From positions 1-30,429 of the forward strand of contig JADJFB010000024.1 of the NCBI GenBank assembly GCA_016708845.1: DNA of 30,429 nt, read 5' to 3'. Origin of the DNA: Bacteroidota bacterium (GTDB lineage Bacteria; Bacteroidota; Bacteroidia; B-17B0; Aurantibacillaceae). The notes under the pieces are model-generated. The model made no database searches and was not told where the DNA came from. It was given only the letters and a program-made list of their open reading frames with translations. Shown piece after piece: positions 1 to 11,956 of the stretch. The translations under genes were made by a program, and so were the position numbers. Each line of letters starts with the position of its first letter. Positions within the stretch are counted from its first letter, which is position 1.

Positions 1-1774
1 GCAAATGTAGCGTTGGCGGCTACCATCTCAAGTACAGAAATATCTGGTGTTCCAAGCGCAAATAAGGAAGGCTACGGCGTCAATTGGAGCGAGTAATTCA
101 CAAACTTGACAGACCAAATTAATAATGGCATCTGGCCCCAAAATTGTTCATCACAGGCTGCAACATAATTAATCCGGGCGCTAAGCATAACGTGGTGTGA
201 CCATCTTACCTGTTCCTTATTGCCATCTGAAGTGTCAGGACTCCAAGCTGGCTGACCTGGAGTTTCAATACATGTTCTCATTAGCTACTTGATAGCAAGG
301 CGAATAGCCTTCTTGAATAGCTAAGGCATAAACAAATGGTTTAAAAGGTTGAACCTACTTGTCGGCGACCAACCTTCACGTGATCCAAACTTAAAGTGTC
401 TATGATTAACCCCACCAACCAAGCTTAACGTATCCTACTTAGTTGGTTCAATAGAAGTAAAACCTGTATGTAAAGCTTTTGTAATAGCATATACTGTCCC
501 CGGAGTCATGGTTGTATCAATGTCTCCACGTAAGCTATAAACCGTCATAGCAACTGGTTTTTTAAACTCTGCTAAAATTTGTTCTTTTGATAAGCCAGCA
601 TTTTTTAATGAGCGGTAGCGATCGCTACGTTTCATAGAACTCATCATAATATTTTCTATTTGCTCTTTATTAACGTTCCACACAAATGGTGCATTTTTTT
701 TTGGTTTTACACTCCTTAGTAAATAGTTTTTGTAAAATCCGTCATGTGCTCTGTTACGGCTTCTTCCGGCGTGTTTTTATACGCGGATCGATGGTTGTAT
801 GTAATTTACAGTATCTCTATAAATATTAAAGGGCTTATTTGTTTCGGGGATTAATATGTTTAGCACACCAAGTTTTAAAATATTCACGTAATATACTCCT
901 GAAATAAGGCGCTACGGCCCATCGTTATGATCTTCTGGATGAAAAATTACACCCAGAGGCAATACCTTTAAACTATCATACTTTTCTTTAGTTAAAAAAC
1001 CGTTCACAACCATTTACATCATCACTACATTTCTTCTGTGAAGTGTAGTGTCCTTTTTTAACTGGATTAAATAAGGGAAGGGTTTTGCCATTCCAATAAA
1101 CATAGCGGCTTGTTGAATTTCTAATATATCTTGCGTTCATTAAAATAAATTTGGCGACAGATTTAACACCAACCGCTTGATTTAAGAAATCAAACATTTA
1201 AGTATAATGCTAAAATTTCGTCTTTTGTGTAGTTTTTCCAAACGAGCAGCAATAACCCACTCATTACATTTTCTGATAACTGTTTCAAAATTTGCTTAGC
1301 TTTTCGCGAGGGAACATCATTTTCGCTAATTGTTGGAAAGTGGCTGCCCTCTCACCACTGCTGGAACTAGAGTTAAGGCTGAAAAACAGCTATCCCCAAA
1401 GCTCTTAAGTCAACTACAATGTTCTCCAAAAACGGGCATCTTCTGTTGCAATTAAGGCATTAACCAAATCTTTATCTAACTCATAATACTTTACACTGAC
1501 TCTGTTTTCGGCATAATATTTACCCAAAGTCTTCATGTCGCTACTATAAATAACTGTAGCCAAATTACTTTTAGGATTTTGAAGCTCTTGAACACTAGGT
1601 AAATCAACAAAAATTTCGAGTGAAATAAAGCTGATTAATAAAATGAGGTAAAAGGTAGCCATACCAATAGCCGAGTAAAGCAGATGTATTTTGTTAATTT
1701 GTTCAGTCTGATATCGAATGCAAGTTAATGAAAGCTTAGACTGGAAAATTTTTGCGCAAAATAATAGAAATCAT
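1..1774 (-). CDS. Penicillin-binding protein 1A-like, bifunctional transglycosylase/transpeptidase (partial, frameshifted)
   Basis: Class A PBP that polymerises and cross-links peptidoglycan at the outer face of the inner membrane. The N-terminal piece (1414-1662) shows a membrane anchor (LILLISFISLEIF), the family sequence LPSVQELQNPKSNLAT, and the glycosyltransferase motif ALIATEDARF with its catalytic Glu. Further on, 435-683 encodes EFKKPVAMTVYSLRGDIDTT, typical of the linker before the transpeptidase. The active-site motif GRRQVGSTFKPF is readable across a one-base insertion, with the Ser codon at 350-352. The left edge encodes ALGTPDISVLEMVAANATF, a conserved late transpeptidase segment, so only the extreme C-terminus, including the KTG box, is outside. 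At least six frameshifts break it, which I take as sequence error. The start is uncertain: the reading frame continues upstream of 1662 (IRYQTEQINKIHLL), and an ATG at 1772-1774 is the best candidate. Confidence 0.85.
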
Positions 1775-1827
1775 AAAAGAGCCTTTTTAACAGATAAATA
1801 CTTAATAATATAAGGGTATAATAATTG

Positions 1828-1857
1828 TTGAAATTAAAAAAAAAGGTTTTATATTTG
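1828..1857 (+). promoter_or_regulatory. Bacteroidota-type promoter for the large secreted protein
   Basis: TTG at 1828-1830, a 19-base gap, then TATATTTG at 1850-1857. This matches the Bacteroidota -33/-7 consensus TTG-N19-TAnnTTTG exactly. Transcription would start about 7 bases downstream, leaving a ~90-base AT-rich leader before the ATG at 1952. The rest of the ~180 bases between the divergent genes shows nothing else I can name. Confidence 0.65.
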
Positions 1858-1951
1858 TTTAAATTAAGATGTTTAAAGTTAAGTGTTTAGAAGTTATTAA
1901 TTAATTTCTTCAAATTAACTTACAGATTTTATAATAACTAAAAAATAAAAT

Positions 1952-4900
1952 ATGAGAAAATTGTTATGTATCATAATTACCTTAGTACATTAAGCTTTTC
2001 GTAAACAGTAATAGCGCAAACTAAAAGCAGATGCACATCATTTTGATGAAAAGCAGCGCGTGAACTAGCAAAAGCTACAAGGTATTAAAGACTCTGAAAT
2101 TGAAGGTTATGTTAAATTTTTGAAGAATGATTTTGCTTCGAAACAAGCTTTGGCAAAACAAAGTCATAAACATTCTCCATACGAACAAGCTGGTACACCT
2201 GGTATTCAGGAAACGGTAATTTATTTAGAGCCAAACAAGCCTATGAGTTTAGGTTGTCCAAACATGGGCTTTGAACAATATAACTTTAATGGCTGGATAG
2301 GCGGTATTGGAACTGTAACAACAAGGTCCTGTTGGAGGAAATCCAAATTATACATCAACTGGTACTACAATTATTAATACTGCAGGAAATAATGTTCCTT
2401 CTACTAACACAATTAATTACCACACCATCATGTCTCTGCCTGCAGTTGACCCAAATCTATTAACCATAAACGGGTATGATGATGCGGCTTGTAAAGCAGT
2501 TGGTACACAAACTTTTCAGAAATTCCATTCGTTAGTCCATTCAGTTTGATCCAGTTTCTGTGAGAATGAATGGTCAAAACTCAAATTACAGAGCGTGTCG
2601 TTTAAAATATATCACTACTTCATCTCTGCTACAAATCAACGTTTATCTCTCAGTTATGCGGTTGTTTTACAAAATCCATCTGGTCATGCTGTAGAAGAAT
2701 CTCCATACTTTAAAGTAGAAGTTAGAAATGAAGGAACTGGACAATATTACCAGGTTGTACTTCTTATACGTTTAATCCAAAATCTTCTTTGCCTTCAGAT
2801 TCATTAATGCAATCGTTTGTTGGTAGTACTTTTGATCCAACATTTTATAGAAAATGGCAATATTACTCTGTAGATTTATCTACTTTACCTTCGGGAACGA
2901 ATGTATCTATTAATTTTAGTAGGTGGCTGTACACAAAGTGGACACTGGGGTTACGCTTATGTTGATGCAGAATGCGGTGGTATTGGAACTCCTTATGCAA
3001 ACATGTGTTCTGGCTCTAACTTCGCAACTTTAGTAGCACCAACAGGATTTACTAACTACCAATGGTATGATCCAAGTGGAAATTTAATTACAGGCGCCAC
3101 AAACGACACTCTAATTCAAACTCCTGCGGTTCCTGGAACGACTTACTCTGTAAGCATGGTTTCGCCAGGTGGATGTGCATTGACACAAACTGTAACAATT
3201 GGCTTTACAACCGTTAATATTATTAATTTAAATTCTACTAGCTCATGTGCTGGAGGTAACTCTGGTACAGCTTCTGTTCAAGCCAATGGTAGTAATGGTA
3301 TCTATACGTATGTCTGGACAAGTACCTCTGGCCCTAATGCTGGAACCCTGTGTCAGTAACGCCCAAGTCGCAACTGGTTTAGCTCCTGGAACGTATAGCG
3401 TTCTCGTCTCCTCAACTACTTGCGGTCAGGCGTCTGCCAACTTATCAGTTGGTGTATCTCCTCCATTTTTTCTAGCTCAAAACAAACCTTTTTGTGGTAA
3501 CGCCACGTCCATTCCGTTACCTGGAGGAAACAACTATTCTTGGTACCATAACAATGTCTTAGTACCTGCACCAATAGGCATTAATGATACTCTATATATT
3601 ACTAGCGCAGTTGCTGGAGATATTTATACAGCTGTATATAATAATGCGCAAGGTTGTAGAGATTCTATAGCTTATACTTTAAACTTAGTAGCTGGTGGTA
3701 GCTCTTATTTTTCAAATACTACTAATGTGTGTCCAAATGATAGCAACGGAACAACCGTATTAAACTTAAGTACACCTTTTTCAGCGCCATATAGTTATTT
3801 AGTTACAGGACCTACAGCGGCTAACACAATAACTAATACCACTACCAGTTCAGCAACATCTTTATCTCTAACAGCTTTAGCACCTGGCACTTACACAGCT
3901 GTTATTAGCGATGGTTTATGTATTTATAATAATACAGTAACCGTTGGTGTAATTCCAACAAACTTCACTATTACTCCAACCAGCACTGTAACTTGCTTCC
4001 CTGAAGCAGTTACCTTCAACTTTGATTTTTGGGATACCGCTCCAGCGAGTTGTGGTTTATCTTCTTCTGGTTCCTGCGCAATGCCAAACAGTATTCAAAT
4101 TGGAACTGGTACTTTAGTTAATAGTAGTACAACATATCCTGCAGTTTATGGTAATTTCTACAGAAATACAAGACATCAAATTTTATATAGAGCATCTGAA
4201 TTATTAGCCGCTGGTGTTCAAGCTGGTAAAATTTCGAGTATATCTTTCAATGTAGCAACCATAAACGGAACAACTAGTTATCCTGATTTTACTATTAAAA
4301 TGAAATGTACGAATGATGTTGCATTAACCTCAACAACATTTGACAATACAGGTTTAGTTCAAGTGTATTATGCACCAACTGCTAATATTACTACAGGCTG
4401 GAACACATACAATTTTGCAAATGCTTACGAATGGGATGGTGTTTCGAACATTTTAATTGATGTGTGTAACAGTATTACAAACCCATCTTGGACAAACAAC
4501 TCATCTTCTCCATACACAGTTACGTCTTTAATTCAGTAAGATATTTTAATAGTGATGGAATAGTTGCATGTGATGACAACTAACGCAGGTATTACGTCTA
4601 CAAACAGACCAAATGTACAATTTGGCAATTGTGGAGCGTCTATGCCTTCTGCTTATACCGTAAGCGTGTCAACAAATGGAACTATTACAGCAAATTTTGG
4701 GAACGACTCATTAAAGGTAGAACCAACGTTTGCAACTCCTCCAGTAGGTGGAAATGTAGTTTACACTTTCTCGGTAACTAACCCAATTGGCGGTTGTGTA
4801 GCGACACAAACTATTGCAATTTTATATCCTCCAATTACAACCAGCATAACAACAGCCATTACAAATACTGTACTTTGCGAAGGAAGTACAACTAATTTAT

Positions 4901-6138
4901 CAGCAATAGGAGCATTCAACTATAACTGGTTTTACCAGAATGGAGCAGGCGGACCTTTACAACCTATTGCGACAACATCAAGTATTACGGTAACTCCTCC
5001 AGCAATAGGCACTAATACCTATGTTGTAACAGGAAATTCTCCTTGCCCTAGCAGTACACCCGACACTAAAACAATTACAGTCAATGTAATTCCGATGGCC
5101 AACTTAATTATTACGCCTTTACCAGATGTTACAAAATGTTTAAAATCAACCATTTACATTTAATCCTGTTGCAGGATCAGCAACAACTGGAAATGCTGGC
5201 ACACCATATACTTATGCTTGGACGGAATTACCAACTAACGCTCCTGCGCCAGGAACCAATAGTGCTGCTAGCTATACAACAAACAGTAACACAACTACCA
5301 CATTGGTAGTAACAGTTAATGGAGTATGTGCAATGCCAACCTCGGATACAGTAGTTGTAAAAAACTTTGTGAATGATTTAGGGGTTGCTATTACAAATTC
5401 AATCCTAACTTGTCCTAACAAGCCTTTAGATTTAAATGCAACAATAACAGGTGGCCATGCTATTTATAACTATACTTGGTCTGTAAATTCTATTCCAGTA
5501 GCAAATACTCCAACATTAAGCTATACAAGTCCATCTAGTGGAGGTACTTATGTTGTATCAGTTAGCGTTATGGATAGCTGTCAATATCAAACTAGTGATA
5601 ATGATGTGATTGTTGTTTTACCAAATACATTAAGCATTGCTATTGTTGATTCAGTATCGTTATGTGGTAATACTCCGTTTACATTATCATCAACATCAAG
5701 TGGTGGTTATCCAGATTATAGCTACCAATGGTTCTTATTGCCTAACGCAACCAGTATTTCTAATACTTCAGGTTTATCATCAACTACTCCAGCTAGCGAA
5801 GGAAATTATGCCATACAAGTTGTTATTTCTGATAGCTGTGGATACCAAAGATCTGATATTCAAATCATCAATGTTTTACCTCCTTGTCAGGTTGAAATAC
5901 CAAACGTAATTACTCCAAACGGAGATTTTGCAAATGATTATTTTAAAATCAAAAACATCGAATATCACCCAAATACAAGTGTAACAATTTTTGATAGATG
6001 GGGATTAAAAGTGTTTGAAAGCTCAAACTATAATAACGAATGGAAAGGCGAAGGTGTTTCAGATGGTACATTCTTCTATGTAATTGATGTCCCTCAAGAC
6101 AAAAATATAGTGGATTTATTACTGTATTTAAGAAATAA
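1952..6138 (+). CDS. Large secreted surface protein with Ig/SprB-like repeats and gliding-motility/T9SS type B C-terminal domain
   Basis: A protein of roughly 1,395 residues, probably exported by Sec, passed through the type IX secretion system and left on the cell surface. The signal peptide begins MRKLLCIIITLV and is then broken by a frameshift. A choice-of-anchor-like domain (about 2400-2990, ending in GGCTQSGHWGYAYVDAECGG) follows. After it come several beta-sandwich repeats with the pattern C-x-G-x-x-x-L/T...Y-x-W (for example GFTNYQWYDPSGN, AIYNYTWSVNS, YPDYSYQWFLLP) and SprB-like units ending in ATGLAPGTYSV. The C-terminus has the CHU_C/TIGR04131 signature: VITPNGDFANDYFKIKNIEY, then VTIFDRWGLKVFESSNYNNE. 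In the printed frame the tail looks odd, but restoring one A in the run at 6101-6105 gives KKYSGFITVFKK and a stop at 6136-6138, the usual family ending. Other frameshifts lie near 1990, 2330, 2540, 2930, 3350, 4540 and 5160. The ligand is unknown; adhesin or matrix component is an inference. Confidence 0.88.
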
Positions 6139-6154
6139 TCAAACTCACAGCACT

Positions 6155-6192
6155 AAAAAGCCATCCAGTAAAATTACTGATGGCTTTTTTTT
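6155..6192. terminator. Bidirectional Rho-independent terminator
   Basis: The stem AAAAAGCCAT (6155-6164) pairs with ATGGCTTTTT (from 6180). It is extended inward by CAGTA/TACTG around an AAAT loop, with C6165 bulged and T residues to 6192. It lies 17 bases after the stop of the surface-protein gene and just beyond the stop of the opposing oxidoreductase gene, so it can serve both. Confidence 0.85.
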
Positions 6193-7448
6193 AATAACAA
6201 AAGAAATTACTAACTGATTTTTGCTTATTTAGTCTAATCACATTAGCTAATGATTTTAAAGCTCTTTCATGTTTCTTAACGAAAGGATTCTCTAAATCCC
6301 AAACATAACCAGCTAATACTGAACAAATTTGTTTTTTAATTTCTGGGTCTGGATTTTCAGAGAAGAAAATTTCATGTAAATCACCTTCATACCACCCGGA
6401 AACATAAGATCTAAAGGTGTTAATACCCTGCATCATATAATCCGTATAATCTTTTTGCCAATCTACCGTGTTTCCTTTTAAAGTTTCAATGACTAGTTTA
6501 GCTGCTTTGTTTCCTGACTCCATAGCAAAAGTAACACCTGATGAAAACACAGGATCTAAAAATTCAGTGGCATTACCACATAAAACAAATCCATCTCCAT
6601 ATAACTGTTTTGTAGAAATAGCGTAACCCTCAATCGTGCGAGGTTCAAATACCATTTCCGCATCTCCAAAACGCTCTTTGGTATGAACATCTGAATTAAT
6701 AATACCTCTCATCCTTTCTACAGCATCTTCTGGATAATCTTTAAAGAATTGTGGATCTGCCACAAAACCAACCGACGTAATACCATTTGAGAAAGGAATA
6801 ATCCAAATCCAAGTACGTTGCTGATGAACAACCACTGTAATACGATTTCCGTCAATACCTTCAGGGCGTTTTAAATCTTTAAAATGTGTAAAATGTGTTT
6901 TTCGAGGGTCGAAGTTGGAAGGTTTGTCTAAACCAAACATGCGCGGAATAACTCGCCCGTAACCACTTGCATCTACAATAAACTTTGCCCCAATTTGTTC
7001 TTCTACTCCTTCTTTATTTACAACAGTCGTTATTGAATCAGTGCCATGAAACTTAATATCTTTTACAGCCATTTCGTGCTGAACGTCAACTCCCATAGAA
7101 GCAGCTGTTTCTGATAAAATTTTATCAAATTGTCCACGCGGCACTTGCCATGTCCAATTCCAACCTTTACTAAATTGATCTTTAAAATTAAAGTCACAAA
7201 CTTCATCACCGCGAACAAACTTAGCTCCAAATTTTTCTTGGAAACCAGCTTTTTAACGCCTCTAATAAACCCGCTTCTTCAAGATGATCCATTACTCTTG
7301 GCAATAAACTTTCGCCAATAACAAAACGAGGAAATTTTTCTTTTTCTACAATTCTAACTTTATAACCTGCTTTATTGATAATACTTGCAGCTATCGATCC
7401 GGCAGGTCCTGCGCCGATAACAAGAACATCTACATTAGTAGTTTGCAT
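6191..7448 (-). CDS. Flavin-dependent halogenase-like FAD oxidoreductase
   Basis: About 419 residues, cytoplasmic. The N-terminus VDVLVIGAGPAGSIAASI is the FAD-binding GxGxxG fold. GESLLPRVMDHLEEAG follows, as in the halogenase/geranylgeranyl-reductase superfamily. The central RTWIWIIPFSNG contains the W-x-W-x-I-P motif that marks flavin-dependent halogenases. DASGYGRVIPRMFGL and GDGFVLCGNATEFLDPVFSS are the later FAD-contact motifs. One frameshift near 7250 separates the first ~65 residues; restoring it joins GFQEKFGAKFVRGDE onto the rest. I chose the ATG at 7446-7448 (MQTTNVDV) because the longer ORF start at 7502 overlaps the likely promoter. Known relatives use reduced FAD and O2 to halogenate aromatic substrates, or act as plain oxidoreductases. 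A Lys aligned to the catalytic Lys of tryptophan halogenases was not verified. No pigment or natural-product genes flank it. Confidence 0.8.
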
Positions 7449-7463
7449 ACTTTTATTTTTTAG

Positions 7464-7494
7464 TAAATTTACACTGTTTTTGAATGTAATACAA
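7464..7494 (-). promoter_or_regulatory. Probable promoter of the halogenase-like gene
   Basis: On the minus strand TTG (7492-7494) is followed after 20 bases by TAAATTTA (7464-7471), one base away from TAnnTTTG. The box sits about 16 bases upstream of the chosen ATG, giving a very short leader. Confidence 0.45.
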
Positions 7495-7558
7495 CAGTGC
7501 AAAGATTTTTTTTGTTTGCAATCAACCTGAGAAATATCAGCTTTTTTAAAGCTTTTGT

Positions 7559-8661
7559 TTAACGATTTAATTGATAAATCTTTCCTGGAAGTGACTTAAT
7601 AACGTTTGAAAACTCCAATTGTAATAAGTGACCTGAGGTTTTACTAATAGGAAAATTGGTAGCGTAACAAATTTCATCAACATGTAACTGGCTTTTGTTT
7701 TCAAACGCTTTTACAATTGATTGCTCTTCAGCAGATAATTTAAAGTAAAAGGAATTTGATTTGTTTTCTTTCTTTTCACTTCTTGATTCCAATTCATGAT
7801 ATACATTAAATCAGCAGTACTTTCAATTAAATTAGCTCTGTTAGATTTAATTAAACCATTACATCCTTCGCTCAATACTTCGCCTGCCCTACCTGGAAAA
7901 GCAAAAATATCTTTGTTATACGAATTGGCAATCGTAGCTGTAATTAAGCTTCCGCCGCCTCTTTTAGACTCAACAACAACTAAAGCATCACACATGCCAG
8001 CTACAATTCTATTTCGCTTAGGAAAATTTTCTTTATCGGGATTTGTATCACTCATAAACTCCGTCAATAATCCTCCTTGCGAAATCATCTTTGTAGCATA
8101 ATTAGAATGTACGGATGGATACACTCTATCTAATCCATGAGCTAATACCCCCACAGTACTCAAACCGTTATCTAAAGATGATTTATGAGCAGTAATGTCA
8201 ATGCCATAAGCTAAACCGCTAACCACCAAGCATCCACTATTCGCTAAATCTGAAATAAATTTTTCAGTCATTTCTTTACCGTATGCTGAAGGAGTTCGAG
8301 TACCCACCACAGCCACAATTTTTTCGGTATTTAAATCGGCATTTCCTTTATAATAAAGCATCACGGGGCTATCACTGCAATTTTTTAAACGTTGCGGAAA
8401 TTTTTCGTCAGTAAAAAATAAAGCTTGTATTCTATTTTCATTAATAAAATCAACTTCTTACTATACTCTTTAAACCGATTTGCTCTTTTGTATAGCGGAA
8501 GATGTATATGTACCAATACCGGGTATTTTTCGAGTTGCGCTTTACTAGTTTTAAAACTTGTCTAGCTCTGCCACAATATGCCACTAAATTTTAGCTAAAA
8601 CATCGCCAACACCATCTAATAAAGTTAGCCCAATTTGATATGTTAAATCGACAGACGACAT
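7559..8661 (-). CDS. dprA: DNA processing protein DprA (Smf)
   Basis: DprA binds incoming single-stranded DNA and loads RecA during natural transformation. The ~367-residue protein shows the Rossmann-like family motifs in order: AVVGTRTPSAYGKEM, VVSGLAYGIDITAH, NFPKRNRIVAG, SKRGGGSLITATIA and DIFAFPGRAGE. The C-terminal winged-helix domain (EEQSIVKAFENKSQLHVDEI ... ISKTSGHLLQLEF) is in another frame because of an indel near 7740. The N-terminus starts MSSVDLTYQIGLTLLDGVGD at 8661, a helix-hairpin-helix-like segment also broken by indels between 8380 and 8580. It lies 110 bases from the oxidoreductase gene in the same direction, and divergent from the TonB-dependent receptor gene. Confidence 0.93.
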
Positions 8662-8691
8662 TTGTTAAATAATTCTTAATTATTATATTGT
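8662..8691 (+). promoter_or_regulatory. Probable promoter of the TonB-dependent receptor gene
   Basis: TTG (8662-8664), 19 bases, then TATATTGT (8684-8691), close to TAnnTTTG. The -33 element abuts the divergent dprA start codon (8659-8661), so the two genes share a 51-base control region. Confidence 0.45.
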
Positions 8692-8712
8692 GTTCGTAAA
8701 ATTAAACAGTTT

Positions 8713-11130
8713 ATGATTAAAAAACGTCAAATATATTTTAACAGGAGCATTTTTTTATACATGTCAAATTTACGCTCAAACGTTAGGAGTTGTGAAAGGA
8801 GTCGTGAAAGATAAATCAAATAATGAATCATTACCTGGAGCTGTAGTCGTTTTAGATAAAGCAAAAGGTGTAGCGGCTGATATAGAAGGTGTTTTTTATA
8901 TGACAACCACTGAAGGAAATCATACTCTAGAATGTGACCTTGTAGGGTATCAAAAATATTCTCAACCCATTATAGTAAAAGGAAATGACACGATAACTGT
9001 TAATATATCTTTAGGAAATGGCAATCAATTACTTGACGAAGTGGTTATTTCCGCAGGTAGATTTGAGCAAAAACTATCAGACGTAACTGTAAGTATGGAT
9101 GTAATAAAGCCTACGATTATTGAAAATAAAGCGTCACAAAGTTTAGATATTATTATGAATCAAGTACCGGGGTTGTGGTTTCTGATGGGCAAGCAAGTAT
9201 ACGTGGCGGAAGTGGCTACAGTTATGGCGCAGGAACCAGAGTATTGATGTTAGTTGACGAAATGCGAATGATTAGCGCCGATGCCGCAGACATTAAATGG
9301 AATTATTTACCATTAGAAAACTTAGAACAAGTAGAGGTAATTAAAGGCGCAGCCTCGGCCTTGTTTGGTTCGTCGGCCATGAATGGAGTTATAAATATGC
9401 GGACGGCATACGCTTAAAAGACAAACCGCAAACAACAGTATCGATGTTTTTAGCGACCTACGACGCTCCTAAAAACGTAAAATACAAGTGGTGGAAAGGT
9501 ACCAGTCAAAATCAAACTGGCGTTAATTTTTCTCATTCCGAAAAAATTGGTCAGTTAGATTTAGTTTTGGGCGGGCACATGTTTAACGACGAGGGTTACC
9601 GCTATCTAGAAAATGAAAAACGCGGAAGATTCAATATGAATTTACGCTACAACTTTAAAAAAATACCTGGTTTAGCTATTGGATTAAATACTAATATGAT
9701 GGAAACAAGAGGTGGTTTATTTTTCTTATGGCAAAATGCCGACTCAGTTTACCACCCACAAGGATTGGATCTTCAACGATTTACAAATCAGCGATGTAAT
9801 GTAGATCCGTATATTAATTACTTCACTAAAAAAGGTGGTAAATTTAGTTTACGATCAAGATACTATTTAACCAATAACAATAACGATAAGAATCAAGGTT
9901 CAAGAGCTGAATTGTATTATAATGAATTTCAATATCAAAAACGTTTCAAAATAATTTTACCATGACTTATGGTGCTGTTTATATGGAGCAACAGGTTATT
10001 GCTGATTCATTGTATGGAAGGGCATACGGGGAAAAATTATGCTGGATATGCCCAGTTTGACTATAAATACAAAAAGTTAACCACTTCAGTTGGTTTGCGA
10101 GGCGAGTACAATAGAATTGATACATCATACACAAGAGGATATTTGACACCAAAAATAAATAATTTGCCTTTTCAACCCGTGTTTAGAGCCGGCATGAATT
10201 ATCAATTATTACAATACACATTTTTACGCGCATCTTATGGTCAAGGATACCGCTTTCCAACTATTGCCGAAAAATATATTAGTACAAGTGTAAGTGCTTT
10301 GCAAATTTATCCAAATCAATCCCTTCAGCCAGAGCGAGGATGGAGTGCTGAAATAGGTATTAAGCAAGGATTTAAATTATTTAATTTTAAAGGGTTTTTA
10401 GATATAGCAGGCTTTTGGACAGAGTATAGCGACATGGTTGAATTTACCTTTGATATATATGGTAACAAAACAGGCTTATTCTACTTAGATATTGATAAAG
10501 CAGGATTCAAATCTCAAAACGTTGGTAAGGCCAGAATAAATGGTATAGATGCATCCATAACTGGAACAGGAAAAATGGGACCAATTAATGTGTCTACTTT
10601 AATAGGATTTACATACACTAATCCTATTTACTTAAATTACGATCCTAAAGTTGACACGCTAGGAATAGAAGGACTAAAAGTATTAAAGTACAGAAATCAA
10701 CAATTATTTAAAGCAGATATTCAGTTAGATTACAAGAAATTATCTATTGGCTGGAGTACAAGATTTTATAGTTACATGGAAAATGTGGATAGGCGCTTTG
10801 AGCAAAGCATTCTGCACGAATATAACGACATTCCTAATGGTGTAAATTGGGATAATATTCCTTCAACTTATATTATTCCTGGTCTTAAGGAATATAGAGC
10901 AAGCCATAAAAATACAACTTATGTAACCATTGGTGATTACGAAATTGCAAAATGGAGCGGAGATTGGATTCATGATGCAAGAATCTCTTATCAAGTATCA
11001 AAAGCAGTAAAAGCATCTGTAATTGTAAACAATGTGTTTAAATGCCGAATACAGTTTAAGACCAGGTGATGTTCGTCCCCCGTATGGTTTTGTTTCAGAT
11101 TATGATTCGAATCTAAGCAAACTATTTTAG
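8713..11130 (+). CDS. TonB-dependent outer-membrane receptor
   Basis: An outer-membrane active transporter of about 805 residues. The start MIKKRQIYF and the signal-peptide end LTGAFFYTCQIYAQT are separated by a one-base error near 8750. A carboxypeptidase-regulatory-like domain follows (GVVKGVVKDKSNNESLPGAV ... LVGYQKYSQPI). Next is the plug domain, with VVSDGQASIRGGSGYSYG, VLMLVDEMRM and EQVEVIKGAASALFGSSAM. The barrel shows alternating aromatic strands such as SVGLRGEYNRI and LRASYGQGYRFPTIAEKY. After an indel near 11040 the C-terminus reads AEYSLRPGDVRPPYGFVSDY, the ordinary ending for Bacteroidota receptors. Other frameshifts lie near 9165, 9395 and 9955-10020. There is no SusD partner next to it, so it is not a typical glycan-utilisation pair. 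The substrate (siderophore, cobalamin or other) cannot be read from the sequence. Confidence 0.93.
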
Positions 11131-11162
11131 CATTTTTAGAAATACTAGGGTTCAAAAATGAG

Positions 11163-11170
11163 TACCTTTG
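11163..11170 (+). promoter_or_regulatory. -7 box upstream of the zinc metallopeptidase gene
   Basis: TACCTTTG is an exact TAnnTTTG match 31 bases before the ATG at 11202. I see no TTG at the right distance, so this is a half-supported promoter. Confidence 0.4.
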
Positions 11171-11201
11171 TATTGAAATAAACAATTTAAATTCTCTAAA
11201 A

Positions 11202-11902
11202 ATGATGCATTACAATATTGGCTTAATGGTGATAAGTGGCGTTTTTATGCTTATTGGCTTACTTGTCAGTTCTCGCCTAAAATCAAAATTCGCCAAATAT
11301 TCTCAAGAAAGATTAGTGAGTAAATTTAGCGGCAAAAGTAGCAGAAAAATGCTAAGAGATAACGGTATTTTTGATGTGAAAATCAAAGTGTAGATGGTCA
11401 ATTAACTGATCATTATAATCCAGCAGATAAAACCGTTAATTTAAGTCATGATGTTTACCACGGGCAACATGTTGCAGCAGCAGCTGTTGCAGCGCACGAA
11501 TGTGGACATGCAGTGCAACACGCTACCGCTTATACGTGGTTAACCTTAAGGAGTAAAATGGTTCCTGCGGTTCAAATTGCCTCTACAATCATGGGGATAC
11601 TATCATTTGTTTTGGCATTTGCGTTTTATAGCATGCCTCATTTAGGAAATACAGTAATGCTTATATTTATTATCCTTCAATCTGCTATCACTTTATTTAC
11701 GATAGTAACTTTACCTGTAGAAATTGATGCAAGTAATAGAGCATTAGTGTGGTTAAATAGTGCTGGAATAACATGGGTCGGAACATGAAGATGCTAAAGA
11801 TGCCTTAAAATGGGCTGCCTACACCTATATCATAGCAGCTTTGGGTGCTATAGCCTCTTTATTATATATGATATTAGATTCACTGGAAATAATAATGATT
11901 AA
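11202..11902 (+). CDS. Membrane zinc metallopeptidase, YugP/Zn_peptidase_2 family
   Basis: An integral inner-membrane protein of about 233 residues, as expected for PF04298. An N-terminal helix (GLMVISGVFMLIGLLVSSRL) precedes LSHDVYHGQHVAAAAVAAHE. The zinc motif HECGH has codons at 11495-11509. Two more helices follow (QIASTIMGILSFVLAFAF, MLIFIILQSAITLFTIV), then TLPVEIDASNRA, where the Glu is the expected third metal ligand. A final helix (YIIAALGAIASLLYMI) ends near GNNND and the TAA at 11900-11902. Two indels, near 11390 and 11775, split it into three frames. The family is widespread but its substrate is not established; a role in membrane-protein quality control is a guess. Confidence 0.88.
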
Positions 11903-11925
11903 ACATCTGTCATAGATTTTAAAAT

Positions 11926-11956
11926 AAAAAGCCATTGTAAATTACAATGGCTTTTT
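11926..11956. terminator. Bidirectional terminator that overlaps a stop codon
   Basis: AAAAAGCCATTGTA pairs with TACAATGGCTTTTT around an AAT loop. It sits between the converging metallopeptidase and glycosyltransferase genes. The last codons of the glycosyltransferase (KKPL and stop) form one arm of the hairpin. Confidence 0.85.
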
